From NCBI RefSeq assembly GCF_003050935.1, contig NZ_QAOX01000005.1, forward strand, positions 298,479 to 362,478: a DNA stretch of 64,000 bases, read 5' to 3'. Shown here one piece after another: positions 25,370 through 34,069 of the stretch; the first letter of the stretch is position 1, and each line of letters begins with the position of its first letter. The notes under the pieces were generated by a model. The model was not told where the DNA came from. It saw nothing but the letters and a program-made list of their open reading frames with translations, and did not search any database. The DNA comes from Luteibacter sp. OK325 (GTDB lineage Bacteria; Pseudomonadota; Gammaproteobacteria; Xanthomonadales; Rhodanobacteraceae). Both the position numbers and the translations under genes were made by a program.

Positions 25370-28300
25370 ATGCAGAAACCCTCCCTCTCGTGGGCTGTCC
25401 TTTTCTTCGCAGCGATCGCGTGGTTGCTGGCCGCGTCCGCGGTCACGGCCGGGACCGTCACCGTGAGCAAGACACCACCGGGCGTTACCTCGAAGGTGGC
25501 GCCTAACATCGTGGTGACGTTTGACGATTCCGGCTCGATGAACTCCACGTCGATTCCCGATTCGATGGACGATAGCTTCGGCTCGAAGTATTACTACTCC
25601 GCGCAGGGAAACCCAATCTACTTCGACCCGACGATCACCTACGTGGTTCCACCGGATGCGAGTGGTACTCCCCTGGGCACGCCAACGTTCAAGGCTGCGT
25701 GGCGTGATGGCTACTGCGCAAACACCTTGACGAAGAAGTGTTGGTCGCCCGGCAACAGTAAGTATCTCAGCCCCATCGTGGTCGACCTCAGCACCGCGTT
25801 CTACGCCGGGTTTCTTGCCAACACCTCCGCGGGAAACTTTCCGTGTTCGCGAAATGCCAACGAGCTGACGACTTGGTATGTGAACAGCAATTCGTGCCCG
25901 CAGAAGGACATCCCCACGTCGGTGCGAGGGACCACCACTACCAGCACGACGACGACCTGCTCAGGCGCCGTCTGTGGGCTGCTGAACGGACTCGTCGGCA
26001 CGAAGACGACGACTAATAGCGACGGCAGCGTCACGGTCAGCACCTGCAAGTTGAGCTCGCGGGTGACCACCTGCACGATGGTTACCAGCTTGACGAGCAC
26101 CGACACCGGTGGCTTCTACTATGTCTGCACGCAGCCGGCTAACGACGCGACCTGTACTTACCACCTCGTCGCCAACGAATCGGCGGCGATCCAGCAGAAC
26201 TTCGCGATCTGGTACAGCTATTACCGGACGCGAAACCTCAACGCGCGCGCTGCGGTGGGTCGCGTCTTTGCCAGCCTTGCCGATGGCTCGGTGCGCGTGG
26301 CCTGGCAGACGTTGCAGACACAGACCGCAAGCGGCAGCTATAACACCAGCGCTGGAAGCTACGCCGGCCAGTATTACGGACCACTGATCACGACGAGCCA
26401 GATTCTCGAGCTGGCGAACGCCACGTCCTGCGTGCCCACGAGTACGAGCGACACCTGCTGGCGCAGCCAGTTCATGAACTGGCTCTACGGGGCACCTGCG
26501 AGCGGCGGCACGCCGACGCGCGTGGCGACCCAGGTCGCAGGCGACTTCTACAAGCGCGCGCTGAAGACCTCGCCCAACGCGCAGGACCCGTACTGGAATG
26601 GCAGCACCAGTACGCCGGCTGAGCTCTCGTGCCGTAAGAACTTCAATATGCTGGTCACCGACGGATACTGGAACGGCGACACCCCTGCCAAGGGGACATC
26701 CCCCGACGCGGTCGGCCTGACGTTACCCGATGGCACGACTTACGCGACGAGTGGCACGCCCTCGAAGATATTCTGGAACCAGTTGGGCACCACCACGCCT
26801 TCGCTCGCCGATATCGCTTTCTCGTACTGGGCGAACGACCTGCGTACCGACCTGGCCAACAACGTGCCGGCCTATTTTCCGGACCTGACCACCGGCGTGA
26901 CCGGCACCACGCCGACGGTCAGCCTGACCACGCCCGGCAGCAACAGCGAGGTCTACTTCAACCCGGCGAACGATCCCGCGACGTGGCAGCACATGTCCCA
27001 GTACATGGTCACCATGGGTATTTCCGGTACGCTTGTTTTTCCGACCGACTACACCGCGCTGCGCAAAGGCACGAAGGTGTGGCCTACGCCCGACACGTCG
27101 GGCGGCGCGACCAATATCGACGATACCTGGCACGCCGCGCTGAACAGTCGGGGTGGGTATTTCAGCGCTGCCGATCCGACCTCGCTGGTAAGTAGCCTGA
27201 CCACGATCCTCTCCTCGGTCATCGCAAGCAGTTCGACCTCACTCACGCTCAGCCTCAGCGCGAACGTCCTGACGACGAATGCGATTGCCTATTACGCGGG
27301 GTACAACACGATCGACTGGAGCGGGACGCTGATCGCCAGGGTGATTGGCTCGAACGGTGCCGTGGGCGCGCCAGTGTGGGTTCCGACGCCATCGGGCCCG
27401 TCGGGCACGACGAGCACACCGGGTGACGCAGGCGCGTTCCTCACCAACCGTGCGACCAACGATCCTCGCCTCATCGCCACGAGCACCGGTCCTGGCGCCG
27501 GCAAAGCCATCACCTTCGCCTATACGGGTCTGAGTACGACCGAGAAGGCCGCACTGGACTCGTCCGACGGTACCGGGTCGACGGCAACGACCGACGGCCT
27601 GGGCACCAAGCGGGTGGACTGGCTGACCGGCGTACGCACGCTCGAAGGCACTACGTTCCGTACCCGATCGTCGTTGCTTGGCGCGATCTTCGGATCACAG
27701 CCGGCTTACGTCGGCGCGCCCAACAGCGGCTACGGCGATTCGTTCTCGGCGGGATCGCCGGAAGCGAAAGCAGTCTCCGACAATCCAGCGATGAGCTACT
27801 CGACCTTCCTGTCCACGTGGGCGACACGTCCGCCGGTGGTTTACGTGGGCGCTAACGACGGCATGCTGCATGCGTTCGACGCGCGCCTGGCATCGGTCAC
27901 GGGTGCGCAGCCTGGCCGCGAACTCTGGGCTTACGTGCCGGCGAGCGTGTACCCAAATCTCCCGGCCCAGTCGCGATTGACGAACTTCACGTTCACCCCG
28001 ACGGTCGACGGCAGTCCGGTGACCGGTGATGTCTTCTTCAACGGCAGTAGCGCGCTGAACAACTCGACCATGGGTTGGCACACCCTACTCGTCGGCTCGC
28101 TGCGCCTCGGCGGCCGCGGTGTCTTCGGTATCGACATCACCGATCCGAACAAGAAAACACTCAATACGAGCACGGCCGTAGCCTCGAAGGTGCTTTGGGA
28201 ATTCAACAGCGACAGCGTTTCCGCCGCCGGCACACCCGCCAACCTGGGTTACACCTTCGGCACGCCGGTGATCACCCGGGTCGCTTATGACAACGGGAGT

Positions 28301-29320
28301 GGATCCATTGGGCGTTGGGTGGTTCTCGTCCCCGGCGGCTATTTCCCCGATGGCAGCACCGTGGCCGCGGCGAGCAACACGTACAGTTCGCTGTTCGTCC
28401 TGGATGCGCAGACCGGCACCCTGTTGAAAGAGATCCGCACGCCCACGGGAACCGGTGCGGTGGCCAGTCATGGCCTCACGACGCCCGCCGTTGGCGATTA
28501 CGACGGCGACCAGGTGGCCGATGTCGCCTTCGCCGGCGATCTGGACGGCAACGTGTGGCGAATCGATCTCTCCACCACGGCGCTCGCCGCAACAGCCCAG
28601 TCGCAGGGCGTCAGCCTGTTGTTCAAGCCAGCCACCGCCAACGCGCAGTCGATCACCACGTCGCCGCGACTGCTCGCCGATCCGACATCGACGTACTTCA
28701 TGGTGATCTTCGGCACCGGTCGTTACCTGAGTACCGCCGATACGGCGGACACCACGATCCAGACGCTCTACGGCGTACGTGACCCGGGCGCGAACGTGGC
28801 CTCCCCGATCACGCTCGCTGGTGGCACCCTGACCAAGCAGACCATGGCGCTCGACGCGGCAACCGGTGCCATCGGCGTGACCAGCAACGTCGTGCCGGCG
28901 ACGAGTTCGGGCTGGTACCTGCGCCTGGATACGGTCGCCGGGGAGCGTGTCGTCGTGACCCCGGCGCTGGACTCGAGCAGCAACACGGTCACTTTCAGCA
29001 CCCTGATTCCGACCGCCAACGATCCTTGCAAGACATCGAGTTCCGGATCGATCATTGCCCTCGACGGCACCACCGGTGGCGCGGCCTTCGGGGTCTCCAT
29101 CGGTTCCGCGGTCAGCTTCGGTAGCGGCTACTCGCTTGCCGGCGCCCATGTACTCGGGGCTGCCAGTTCCGGCTCGCTCTACACCTCGGCCAGTCTCAGC
29201 GGCGGCACCGCGTACCTGCCGGGCCAGGTACCCGCGTTGGGCGGCGGTAGCACACCGGTCGGCGAAAGCATTCCCACCGCGCGCCGTCGCTCGTGGCGCA
29301 TCCTGAATGGCGAGAACTGA
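25370..29320 (+). CDS. pilY1: PilY1, type IV pilus tip protein
   Basis: From the ATG at 25370 the protein has 1316 residues with a signal peptide (MQKPSLSWAVLFFAAIAWLL...). An earlier in-frame ATG at 25343 overlaps pilX. The N-terminal half has a von Willebrand A-like region with the metal site DDSGSMNS near residue 50. The C-terminal half is the PilY1 beta-propeller, with VYVGANDGMLHAFDA and the calcium-loop DYDGDQVADVAFAGDLDGNVWRIDL. PilY1 caps the pilus, carries adhesion and calcium-dependent retraction control, and needs the minor pilins of this operon. A threonine/serine-rich middle is notable. Confidence 0.93.
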   Translation: MQKPSLSWAVLFFAAIAWLLAASAVTAGTVTVSKTPPGVTSKVAPNIVVTFDDSGSMNSTSIPDSMDDSFGSKYYYSAQGNPIYFDPTITYVVPPDASGTPLGTPTFKAAWRDGYCANTLTKKCWSPGNSKYLSPIVVDLSTAFYAGFLANTSAGNFPCSRNANELTTWYVNSNSCPQKDIPTSVRGTTTTSTTTTCSGAVCGLLNGLVGTKTTTNSDGSVTVSTCKLSSRVTTCTMVTSLTSTDTGGFYYVCTQPANDATCTYHLVANESAAIQQNFAIWYSYYRTRNLNARAAVGRVFASLADGSVRVAWQTLQTQTASGSYNTSAGSYAGQYYGPLITTSQILELANATSCVPTSTSDTCWRSQFMNWLYGAPASGGTPTRVATQVAGDFYKRALKTSPNAQDPYWNGSTSTPAELSCRKNFNMLVTDGYWNGDTPAKGTSPDAVGLTLPDGTTYATSGTPSKIFWNQLGTTTPSLADIAFSYWANDLRTDLANNVPAYFPDLTTGVTGTTPTVSLTTPGSNSEVYFNPANDPATWQHMSQYMVTMGISGTLVFPTDYTALRKGTKVWPTPDTSGGATNIDDTWHAALNSRGGYFSAADPTSLVSSLTTILSSVIASSSTSLTLSLSANVLTTNAIAYYAGYNTIDWSGTLIARVIGSNGAVGAPVWVPTPSGPSGTTSTPGDAGAFLTNRATNDPRLIATSTGPGAGKAITFAYTGLSTTEKAALDSSDGTGSTATTDGLGTKRVDWLTGVRTLEGTTFRTRSSLLGAIFGSQPAYVGAPNSGYGDSFSAGSPEAKAVSDNPAMSYSTFLSTWATRPPVVYVGANDGMLHAFDARLASVTGAQPGRELWAYVPASVYPNLPAQSRLTNFTFTPTVDGSPVTGDVFFNGSSALNNSTMGWHTLLVGSLRLGGRGVFGIDITDPNKKTLNTSTAVASKVLWEFNSDSVSAAGTPANLGYTFGTPVITRVAYDNGSGSIGRWVVLVPGGYFPDGSTVAAASNTYSSLFVLDAQTGTLLKEIRTPTGTGAVASHGLTTPAVGDYDGDQVADVAFAGDLDGNVWRIDLSTTALAATAQSQGVSLLFKPATANAQSITTSPRLLADPTSTYFMVIFGTGRYLSTADTADTTIQTLYGVRDPGANVASPITLAGGTLTKQTMALDAATGAIGVTSNVVPATSSGWYLRLDTVAGERVVVTPALDSSSNTVTFSTLIPTANDPCKTSSSGSIIALDGTTGGAAFGVSIGSAVSFGSGYSLAGAHVLGAASSGSLYTSASLSGGTAYLPGQVPALGGGSTPVGESIPTARRRSWRILNGEN

Positions 29321-29321
29321 C

Positions 29322-29753
29322 ATGCTTGCGATACAGCGCCGCCGTGGCGGCTTCACCCTGCTCGAACTGATGGTTGTCCTGGTCGTGATGGCCATCCTCG
29401 CGGCCATCGCCATGACGTCGTACAGCCGCTACGGCTTCCGCGCACGACGGTCGGACGGACAGAAGTTACTCATGGCGATCGCCAACGCAGAGGAGCGTTA
29501 TTTCGCCCTGCACAATGTTTACGCGGATCTCGCCACCATCGGTTACTCGACCACCACCACGGCGACTTCGGAGAACAGTTATTACACTGCCTCGGTCACG
29601 CCCACGACAGTCAATACGTTGGCAGCTCAGGGCTTCACCGCCACCGCGACACCGATAAATTCGCAGGCGCGCGATACATGCGGCCCACTCACCGTGACCG
29701 ACACGGGGCTGAAGGGGCCCTCGGGCACCACCGCTAACGGTGTTTGCTGGTGA
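29322..29753 (+). CDS. pilE: minor pilin PilE
   Basis: From the ATG two bases after the pilY1 stop, the 143-residue protein has the leader MLAIQRRRGG and the cleavage site G|FTLLELMVVLVVMAILAAIAMTSYSRYG with glutamate at position 5. The helix continues into RRSDGQKLLMAIANAEERYFALHNVYA, which is the PilE/GspG-like pattern. Two cysteines lie near the C-terminus. It is placed after pilY1 as in Pseudomonas and Xanthomonas. An alternative ATG at 29307 would add five residues overlapping pilY1. Confidence 0.92.
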   Translation: MLAIQRRRGGFTLLELMVVLVVMAILAAIAMTSYSRYGFRARRSDGQKLLMAIANAEERYFALHNVYADLATIGYSTTTTATSENSYYTASVTPTTVNTLAAQGFTATATPINSQARDTCGPLTVTDTGLKGPSGTTANGVCW

Positions 29754-30370
29754 CGGTCGTCCGGCCAGGAAAGCGTACCGGGCAAGGCCTCAGTCTGGTC
29801 GAGCTCATGGTGACGATCTTCGTGGCAGCGATCCTCGCCGCCATCGCGCTGCCGTCCTTCCGCACAACGCTGCAGAAGCACCGGCTTCGCGTTTCCGCCG
29901 ATAGCCTCCAGGCCGCCGTCCAGTACGCGCGTACCGAAGGCGTACTGCGCGCGACCTACGTATCCCTCTGTGCCAGCGCCGACGGCGCGACCTGTTCCGG
30001 TGCCGCCACGTACGAAACGGGCTGGCTGGTCTACGTCCACCCGGTCGCGACGACCAAGGCCAGCGATGTCTACACGGCCACTGCCTCGGCGGGCATGCAG
30101 ATTCTTCGCACCACTCCCGCTTTGAACGGCGTGTCCGCTCGCGCGGTGGATGGCGCGGTCGTCACCTTTGGTCAGCAGGGCCAACTCGAAGCCGTCGCCT
30201 CACGCACGAACATCGCCCAGCCGATGGCCTTCGTCCTGTGTGCGCTCGATGCAAGCGCAAGCAGCCTCGGTGCGAATACGACCCGGATCCCGGGGTCGCG
30301 CCTCGGGGTCAGTCGCTATGGCGGCCTCGCGTTCACCAAGCTGGCCAGCACGGATACCTGCACACCCTGA
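29750..30370 (+). CDS. fimT: FimT/GspH-type pseudopilin
   Basis: The GTG at 29750 overlaps the pilE stop (GTGA) and gives 206 residues. The prepilin site is GQG|LSLVELMVTIFVAAILAAIALPSFRTTLQKHRLRVSADSLQAAVQYARTEG, characteristic of FimT/GspH. Members in related bacteria bind DNA during natural uptake or act in pilus assembly. In Xanthomonadales this gene often opens the cluster, while here it closes it. No clear terminator follows before the next gene, 60 bases on. Confidence 0.88.
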   Translation: MTVVRPGKRTGQGLSLVELMVTIFVAAILAAIALPSFRTTLQKHRLRVSADSLQAAVQYARTEGVLRATYVSLCASADGATCSGAATYETGWLVYVHPVATTKASDVYTATASAGMQILRTTPALNGVSARAVDGAVVTFGQQGQLEAVASRTNIAQPMAFVLCALDASASSLGANTTRIPGSRLGVSRYGGLAFTKLASTDTCTP

Positions 30371-30413
30371 GTAAGGCCCGCACGGCGGATCGCGCCCCCT
30401 GAGATCGGCACGT

Positions 30414-30427
30414 TGTACATTTGTACA
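30414..30427. promoter_or_regulatory. palindrome TGTACA-TT-TGTACA before the radical SAM gene
   Basis: Two self-complementary TGTACA hexamers separated by TT end one base before the likely GTG start. The position suits an operator over the start region. The binding protein is not identifiable by eye. Confidence 0.4.
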
Positions 30428-31510
30428 GTGTCCTTTCCGATCCCCACCACTCACCCGCACAAGGGCCGCGGAGCCGCCTCCAATCCGGAGGGCCGGTTCG
30501 AGAAGACCCGCTCCGTGGCCGAAGACGATGGCTGGTACCGGGAAGATGAAACCACCCGGCCGCCGACGGAGACCAGGGAAGAACTCGCCCGGTCGGTCAT
30601 CAGCCGCAACGACTCCCCGGATATCGGATTCGACCAGGCCCTGAATCCTTTCAGGGGATGCGAGCACGGCTGCATCTACTGTTACGCGCGCCCCTCACAT
30701 GGTTATCTCAATCTCTCGGCCGGGCTGGATTTCGAGACCAAGCTGTTCGCCAAGATCAACCTCGAGGAAGTGCTACGCGGTGAGCTCGCGAAGCGGAGCT
30801 ATGTCTGCAAGCCGATCAACATCGGCAGCAACACGGATCCGTATCAGCCGATCGAGAAGAAGTGGCGGTTGACGCGTGCGGCGCTGGCGCTGCTTAACGA
30901 GTGCAACCACCCGTGCACCATCGTCACGAAGAACGCGCTCATCGAGCGCGACCTCGACATCCTCGTGCCGATGGCCGAGCGCAACCTCGTGCATGTGTTT
31001 ATCTCGATCAACTCGCTGGACAACAAGCTGGCGTCGAAGCTGGAGCCACGAGCAAGTGCGCCGCATCGAAGGATGAAGGCGGTAGAAACATTGAGTCGCG
31101 TTGGCGTACCGGTGGGTGTGCTGGTTGCGCCGATTATTCCGGCGCTCAACGAGAAAGATGTCGAAGCGATCATCGAACAGGCGGGTGCGGCCGGCGCACG
31201 TTCGATCGGTTACACGTGCGTGCGTTTGCCGCATGAGCTGAAGCAGCTGTTTCGCGAGTGGCTTGAAGTGCATTACCCGGATCGAGCCTCGCACATCATC
31301 AGTCTGATCCAGCAGATGAATGGCGGGAAGGATTACGACTCGAACTTTGCGACGCGGATGCGCGGGCAGGGAGTGTTTGCGGACATCATTCGCAAGCGGG
31401 TGCAGATTGCGACGCGGAAGGCGGGGTTGGATCGGGCTTGGGATACGGTGTTGGATACGTCGCAGTTCGTGCCGCCGAGAATCTCGTCACCGCAGGGAGA
31501 GTTGTTCTGA
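30428..31510 (+). CDS. PA0069-family radical SAM protein
   Basis: From the GTG at 30428 the protein has 360 residues. An upstream TTG at 30413 is possible but lies within the palindrome. NPFRGCEHGCIYCYARPSHGYL holds the [4Fe-4S] triad in the CxxxCxxC spacing, and YVCKPINIGSNTDPYQPIEK fits the family. These proteins resemble the spore photoproduct lyase SplB, but their substrate is not known. The N-terminal 60 residues are hydrophilic with many charged residues. It stands alone after fimT, on the same strand. Confidence 0.85.
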   Translation: MSFPIPTTHPHKGRGAASNPEGRFEKTRSVAEDDGWYREDETTRPPTETREELARSVISRNDSPDIGFDQALNPFRGCEHGCIYCYARPSHGYLNLSAGLDFETKLFAKINLEEVLRGELAKRSYVCKPINIGSNTDPYQPIEKKWRLTRAALALLNECNHPCTIVTKNALIERDLDILVPMAERNLVHVFISINSLDNKLASKLEPRASAPHRRMKAVETLSRVGVPVGVLVAPIIPALNEKDVEAIIEQAGAAGARSIGYTCVRLPHELKQLFREWLEVHYPDRASHIISLIQQMNGGKDYDSNFATRMRGQGVFADIIRKRVQIATRKAGLDRAWDTVLDTSQFVPPRISSPQGELF

Positions 31511-31991
31511 GACGAGGGCGCTCGACGGATTCGTCGACGCGTTCACGCGATGGCACGGATCGGCGACAATCGGGCCCGAGACCTTAGGCAAGAGGCACTG
31601 GTGAGATGGAGGATCTGATTAGCGTGACGATCTCGGAACGCGCAAGCTTCGGCAGGACGTCGGCCAAGAGGGCGGCGGCGATGTTGTGCAGACAGCTCTG
31701 CGACAAGCGTGGATGGAGGCAGCAGCATTGGATGGCTCGTGGTGGATTGGCTTGCCAGTGACCCGTTCGAGTTCGAGGACCGCGCCGATGCTCCTTCCCC
31801 TGACGCGCTCGCGTACGTCTTCCCGGGGTCGCCCTTGCCCTGTTTGTCCGAAAACGTGGGGCTCGGAGCAACAGGAAAGGCACCGCCAGGCGTGAGATTC
31901 ACCCTCTATAGGACAAGCGGAGCGCGGTTCTGACTTGGGGTGAATAGTCGCTTCGAATAAGATCATGCAAGATTCGAGAAGGGGCAGCTGC
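31511..31991. other. gene-poor stretch, possible gene remnant
   Basis: No intact gene can be supported. Protein-like fragments appear in different frames on the plus strand: ALDGFVDAFTRWHGSATIGPETL just after 31510, and SDPFEFEDRADAPSPDALAY with YVFPGSPLPCLSENVGLG later (31709-31933), without a shared frame. This looks like a decayed or frame-shifted gene, but I cannot name its family. Confidence 0.3.
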
Positions 31992-32348
31992 ATGAAGGCT
32001 TACGTCGACGCCGCCATACAAGCGCTATTCGAACGTGGTGGCATAAGGCACATCTTTGATCACGCCCGCAACGCGGTGGTAGCAACGATCATTGTTGCCG
32101 CCGGGATCGACACGGCGAAGCGAGACGATGCGGCAAGCCTTCTGGGTTTGGCCAATCCGTCAACACTTAGCTACATCGTCATTGCGATCGGCGTATTGCT
32201 GATAACCCTGAATTTTCTTGATGGGCTGCGCAAGCTGAACAAGCTCCGATGGCACATGGCGCTCCAGGTGGCGCTCGGAGTGGCCTACGTCTTCTTCTCG
32301 ATTCGCATCATCCAGGTGGTCGTCTTCTTCAGGACGCATGCCTGCTGA
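31992..32348 (+). CDS. small membrane protein of unknown function
   Basis: From the ATG at 31992 (GGGG eight bases before) the protein has 118 residues. Three hydrophobic segments are visible: NAVVATIIVAAGI, TLSYIVIAIGVLLITLNFL and MALQVALGVAYVFFSIRIIQVVVFF. An amphipathic N-terminus (MKAYVDAAIQALFERGG) precedes them. I do not recognise a family. The neighbours (radical SAM upstream, aldehyde oxidoreductase downstream) give no clue, and an upstream ATG at 31965 is less likely. Confidence 0.6.
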   Translation: MKAYVDAAIQALFERGGIRHIFDHARNAVVATIIVAAGIDTAKRDDAASLLGLANPSTLSYIVIAIGVLLITLNFLDGLRKLNKLRWHMALQVALGVAYVFFSIRIIQVVVFFRTHAC

Positions 32349-32474
32349 TTTTTCGGTTGATGGCTGTCACGGTAACCACGGCCGTTCGCTAAGCCCTTCA
32401 TTTCACACAGCTCACTCACTCCTATAAGTATGATTTTCGGTCGTAGCCCGGCCGGCTCATAAGGAGAAACGCGC

Positions 32475-33113
32475 ATGAATGACTTCAGCAAGTGGAAGTT
32501 CACGCGACGCGAGGTGCTCAAACTGGGTGCCGCATCCGCCGGTGCGCTTGCCGCAGGCAGCCTGCCGGCTGCCCAGATCACCGATGGCGGACGCAAGCCG
32601 GTCAATGCATCGGTGGCCATGGACGTCAACGGCACGCCGCAAAACGTTACGCTGGATACCCGCACCACGCTGCTCGACGCCTTGCGCGAGCACATGCACC
32701 TCACGGGTACCAAGAAGGGTTGCGATCACGGTCAGTGCGGCGCCTGCACGGTGATCGTGGATGGGCGCCGCATCAATTCGTGCCTCACGCTGGCCGTGAT
32801 GCACCAGGGCGCGAAGGTCACGACCATCGAAGGCCTCGGCACCCCAACCAACCTGCACCCCATGCAGGCTTCATTCGTGAAGCACGACGGATACCAATGC
32901 GGGTACTGCACCCCGGGGCAGATCTGCTCGGCCGTCGCCGTGCTGGATGAGATTCGCAACGATATTCCCAGCCACGTCTCCGCCGACCTCACCGTGAAGG
33001 CGCAGTTCACGACGACGGAACTGCGGGAGCGCATGAGCGGCAACATCTGTCGTTGCGGCGCCTATTCCAACATCGTCGAAGCGATCACCGAAGTTGCCGG
33101 GAGCCACGCATGA
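32475..33113 (+). CDS. paoA: aldehyde oxidoreductase iron-sulfur subunit (PaoA-like)
   Basis: The 212-residue subunit carries electrons within a periplasmic molybdenum aldehyde oxidoreductase. The Tat signal is [19 protein letters not shown]. The plant-type [2Fe-2S] site [21 protein letters not shown] and the second site [11 protein letters not shown]...CRCGAY are complete. AAGGAG stands seven bases before the ATG. It overlaps the FAD subunit gene (ATGA), and the same order as E. coli paoABC follows. The enzyme oxidises aromatic and other aldehydes in E. coli. No Mo-cofactor insertion gene (paoD/xdhC) is adjacent. Confidence 0.93.
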   Translation: MNDFSKWKFTRREVLKLGAASAGALAAGSLPAAQITDGGRKPVNASVAMDVNGTPQNVTLDTRTTLLDALREHMHLTGTKKGCDHGQCGACTVIVDGRRINSCLTLAVMHQGAKVTTIEGLGTPTNLHPMQASFVKHDGYQCGYCTPGQICSAVAVLDEIRNDIPSHVSADLTVKAQFTTTELRERMSGNICRCGAYSNIVEAITEVAGSHA

Positions 33114-34069
33114 AGCCGTTCTCGTATGAGCGCGCTACCTCGCCCGCGGCAGCGGCAGCGGCAGCCGCAAGAACAGAGGGTGCGAAGTTCATCGCTGGCG
33201 GCACCAATCTGCTCGACCTGATGAAGATCGGGGTCGAGGAGCCCATGCACCTCATCGACCTGAACGGACTCGCGTTGGACACCATCGAAGCTACGTCCGA
33301 CGGAGGCCTTCGCATCGGTGCCCTGGTCCGCAATACGGATCTTGCCGCAGATCAACGTGTACGCCGTGATTACGGTCTGCTTTCACGGGCGCTGTTGGCA
33401 GGCGCTTCAGGGCAGCTGCGCAACAAGGCGACGACGGCGGGCAATCTCCTGCAACGTACCCGTTGCCCGTATTTCTACGACACGAACCAGCCGTGCAACA
33501 AACGGCTCCCGGGCAGTGGCTGCGCGGCAATCGGCGGCTCGAGCCGCTCGCTCGCCGTGATTGGTGGCAGTGCGTCGTGTATCGCCGTGCAGCCCAGTGA
33601 CATGGCGGTAGCCATGCGCGTGCTGGACGCTGTCGTGGAGACTGTTCGCGCCGACGGGCAGACTCGCCGTATTCCCATCGCGGACTTTCATCGGTTGCCG
33701 GGCGCGCGGCCCCATGTGGAAACCGTACTCGAGCGTGGGGAATTGATCACCGGTGTGACGCTGCCGAAGCCGGTGGGCGGCATGCACATCTACCATAAGG
33801 TCCGGGACCGGGCTTCCTATGCCTTCGCCCTGGTGTCGGTGGCGGCCATCGTCCAAAAGGATGGTTCCGGACGCGTGGCCCTGGGTGGCGTCGCACCGAA
33901 GCCGTGGCGCGACGAAGCGGCGGAGCCGTATCTGCCGCAGGGCGCGAAGATCTTTACGGCGCATCTCCTTGCGAATGCCACGCCCACCGGGGAGAACGCC
34001 TTCAAGGTGGTTCTTGCGGAGCGAACGCTCCATGCCGTGCTTGCCGAAGCCAAGGGAGACGCGTCATGA
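33110..34069 (+). CDS. paoB: aldehyde oxidoreductase FAD subunit (PaoB-like)
   Basis: Starting at the ATG that overlaps the PaoA stop gives 319 residues. The FAD-binding [20 protein letters not shown] and the [21 protein letters not shown] region are present. Four cysteines (RCPYF, QPCNK, SGCAA, SCIAV) match the extra [4Fe-4S] insertion known from E. coli PaoB. The C-terminal domain ends in [16 protein letters not shown]. The gene is translationally coupled on both sides. It passes electrons between the molybdenum subunit and the [2Fe-2S] subunit. Confidence 0.92.
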   Translation: MKPFSYERATSPAAAAAAAARTEGAKFIAGGTNLLDLMKIGVEEPMHLIDLNGLALDTIEATSDGGLRIGALVRNTDLAADQRVRRDYGLLSRALLAGASGQLRNKATTAGNLLQRTRCPYFYDTNQPCNKRLPGSGCAAIGGSSRSLAVIGGSASCIAVQPSDMAVAMRVLDAVVETVRADGQTRRIPIADFHRLPGARPHVETVLERGELITGVTLPKPVGGMHIYHKVRDRASYAFALVSVAAIVQKDGSGRVALGGVAPKPWRDEAAEPYLPQGAKIFTAHLLANATPTGENAFKVVLAERTLHAVLAEAKGDAS

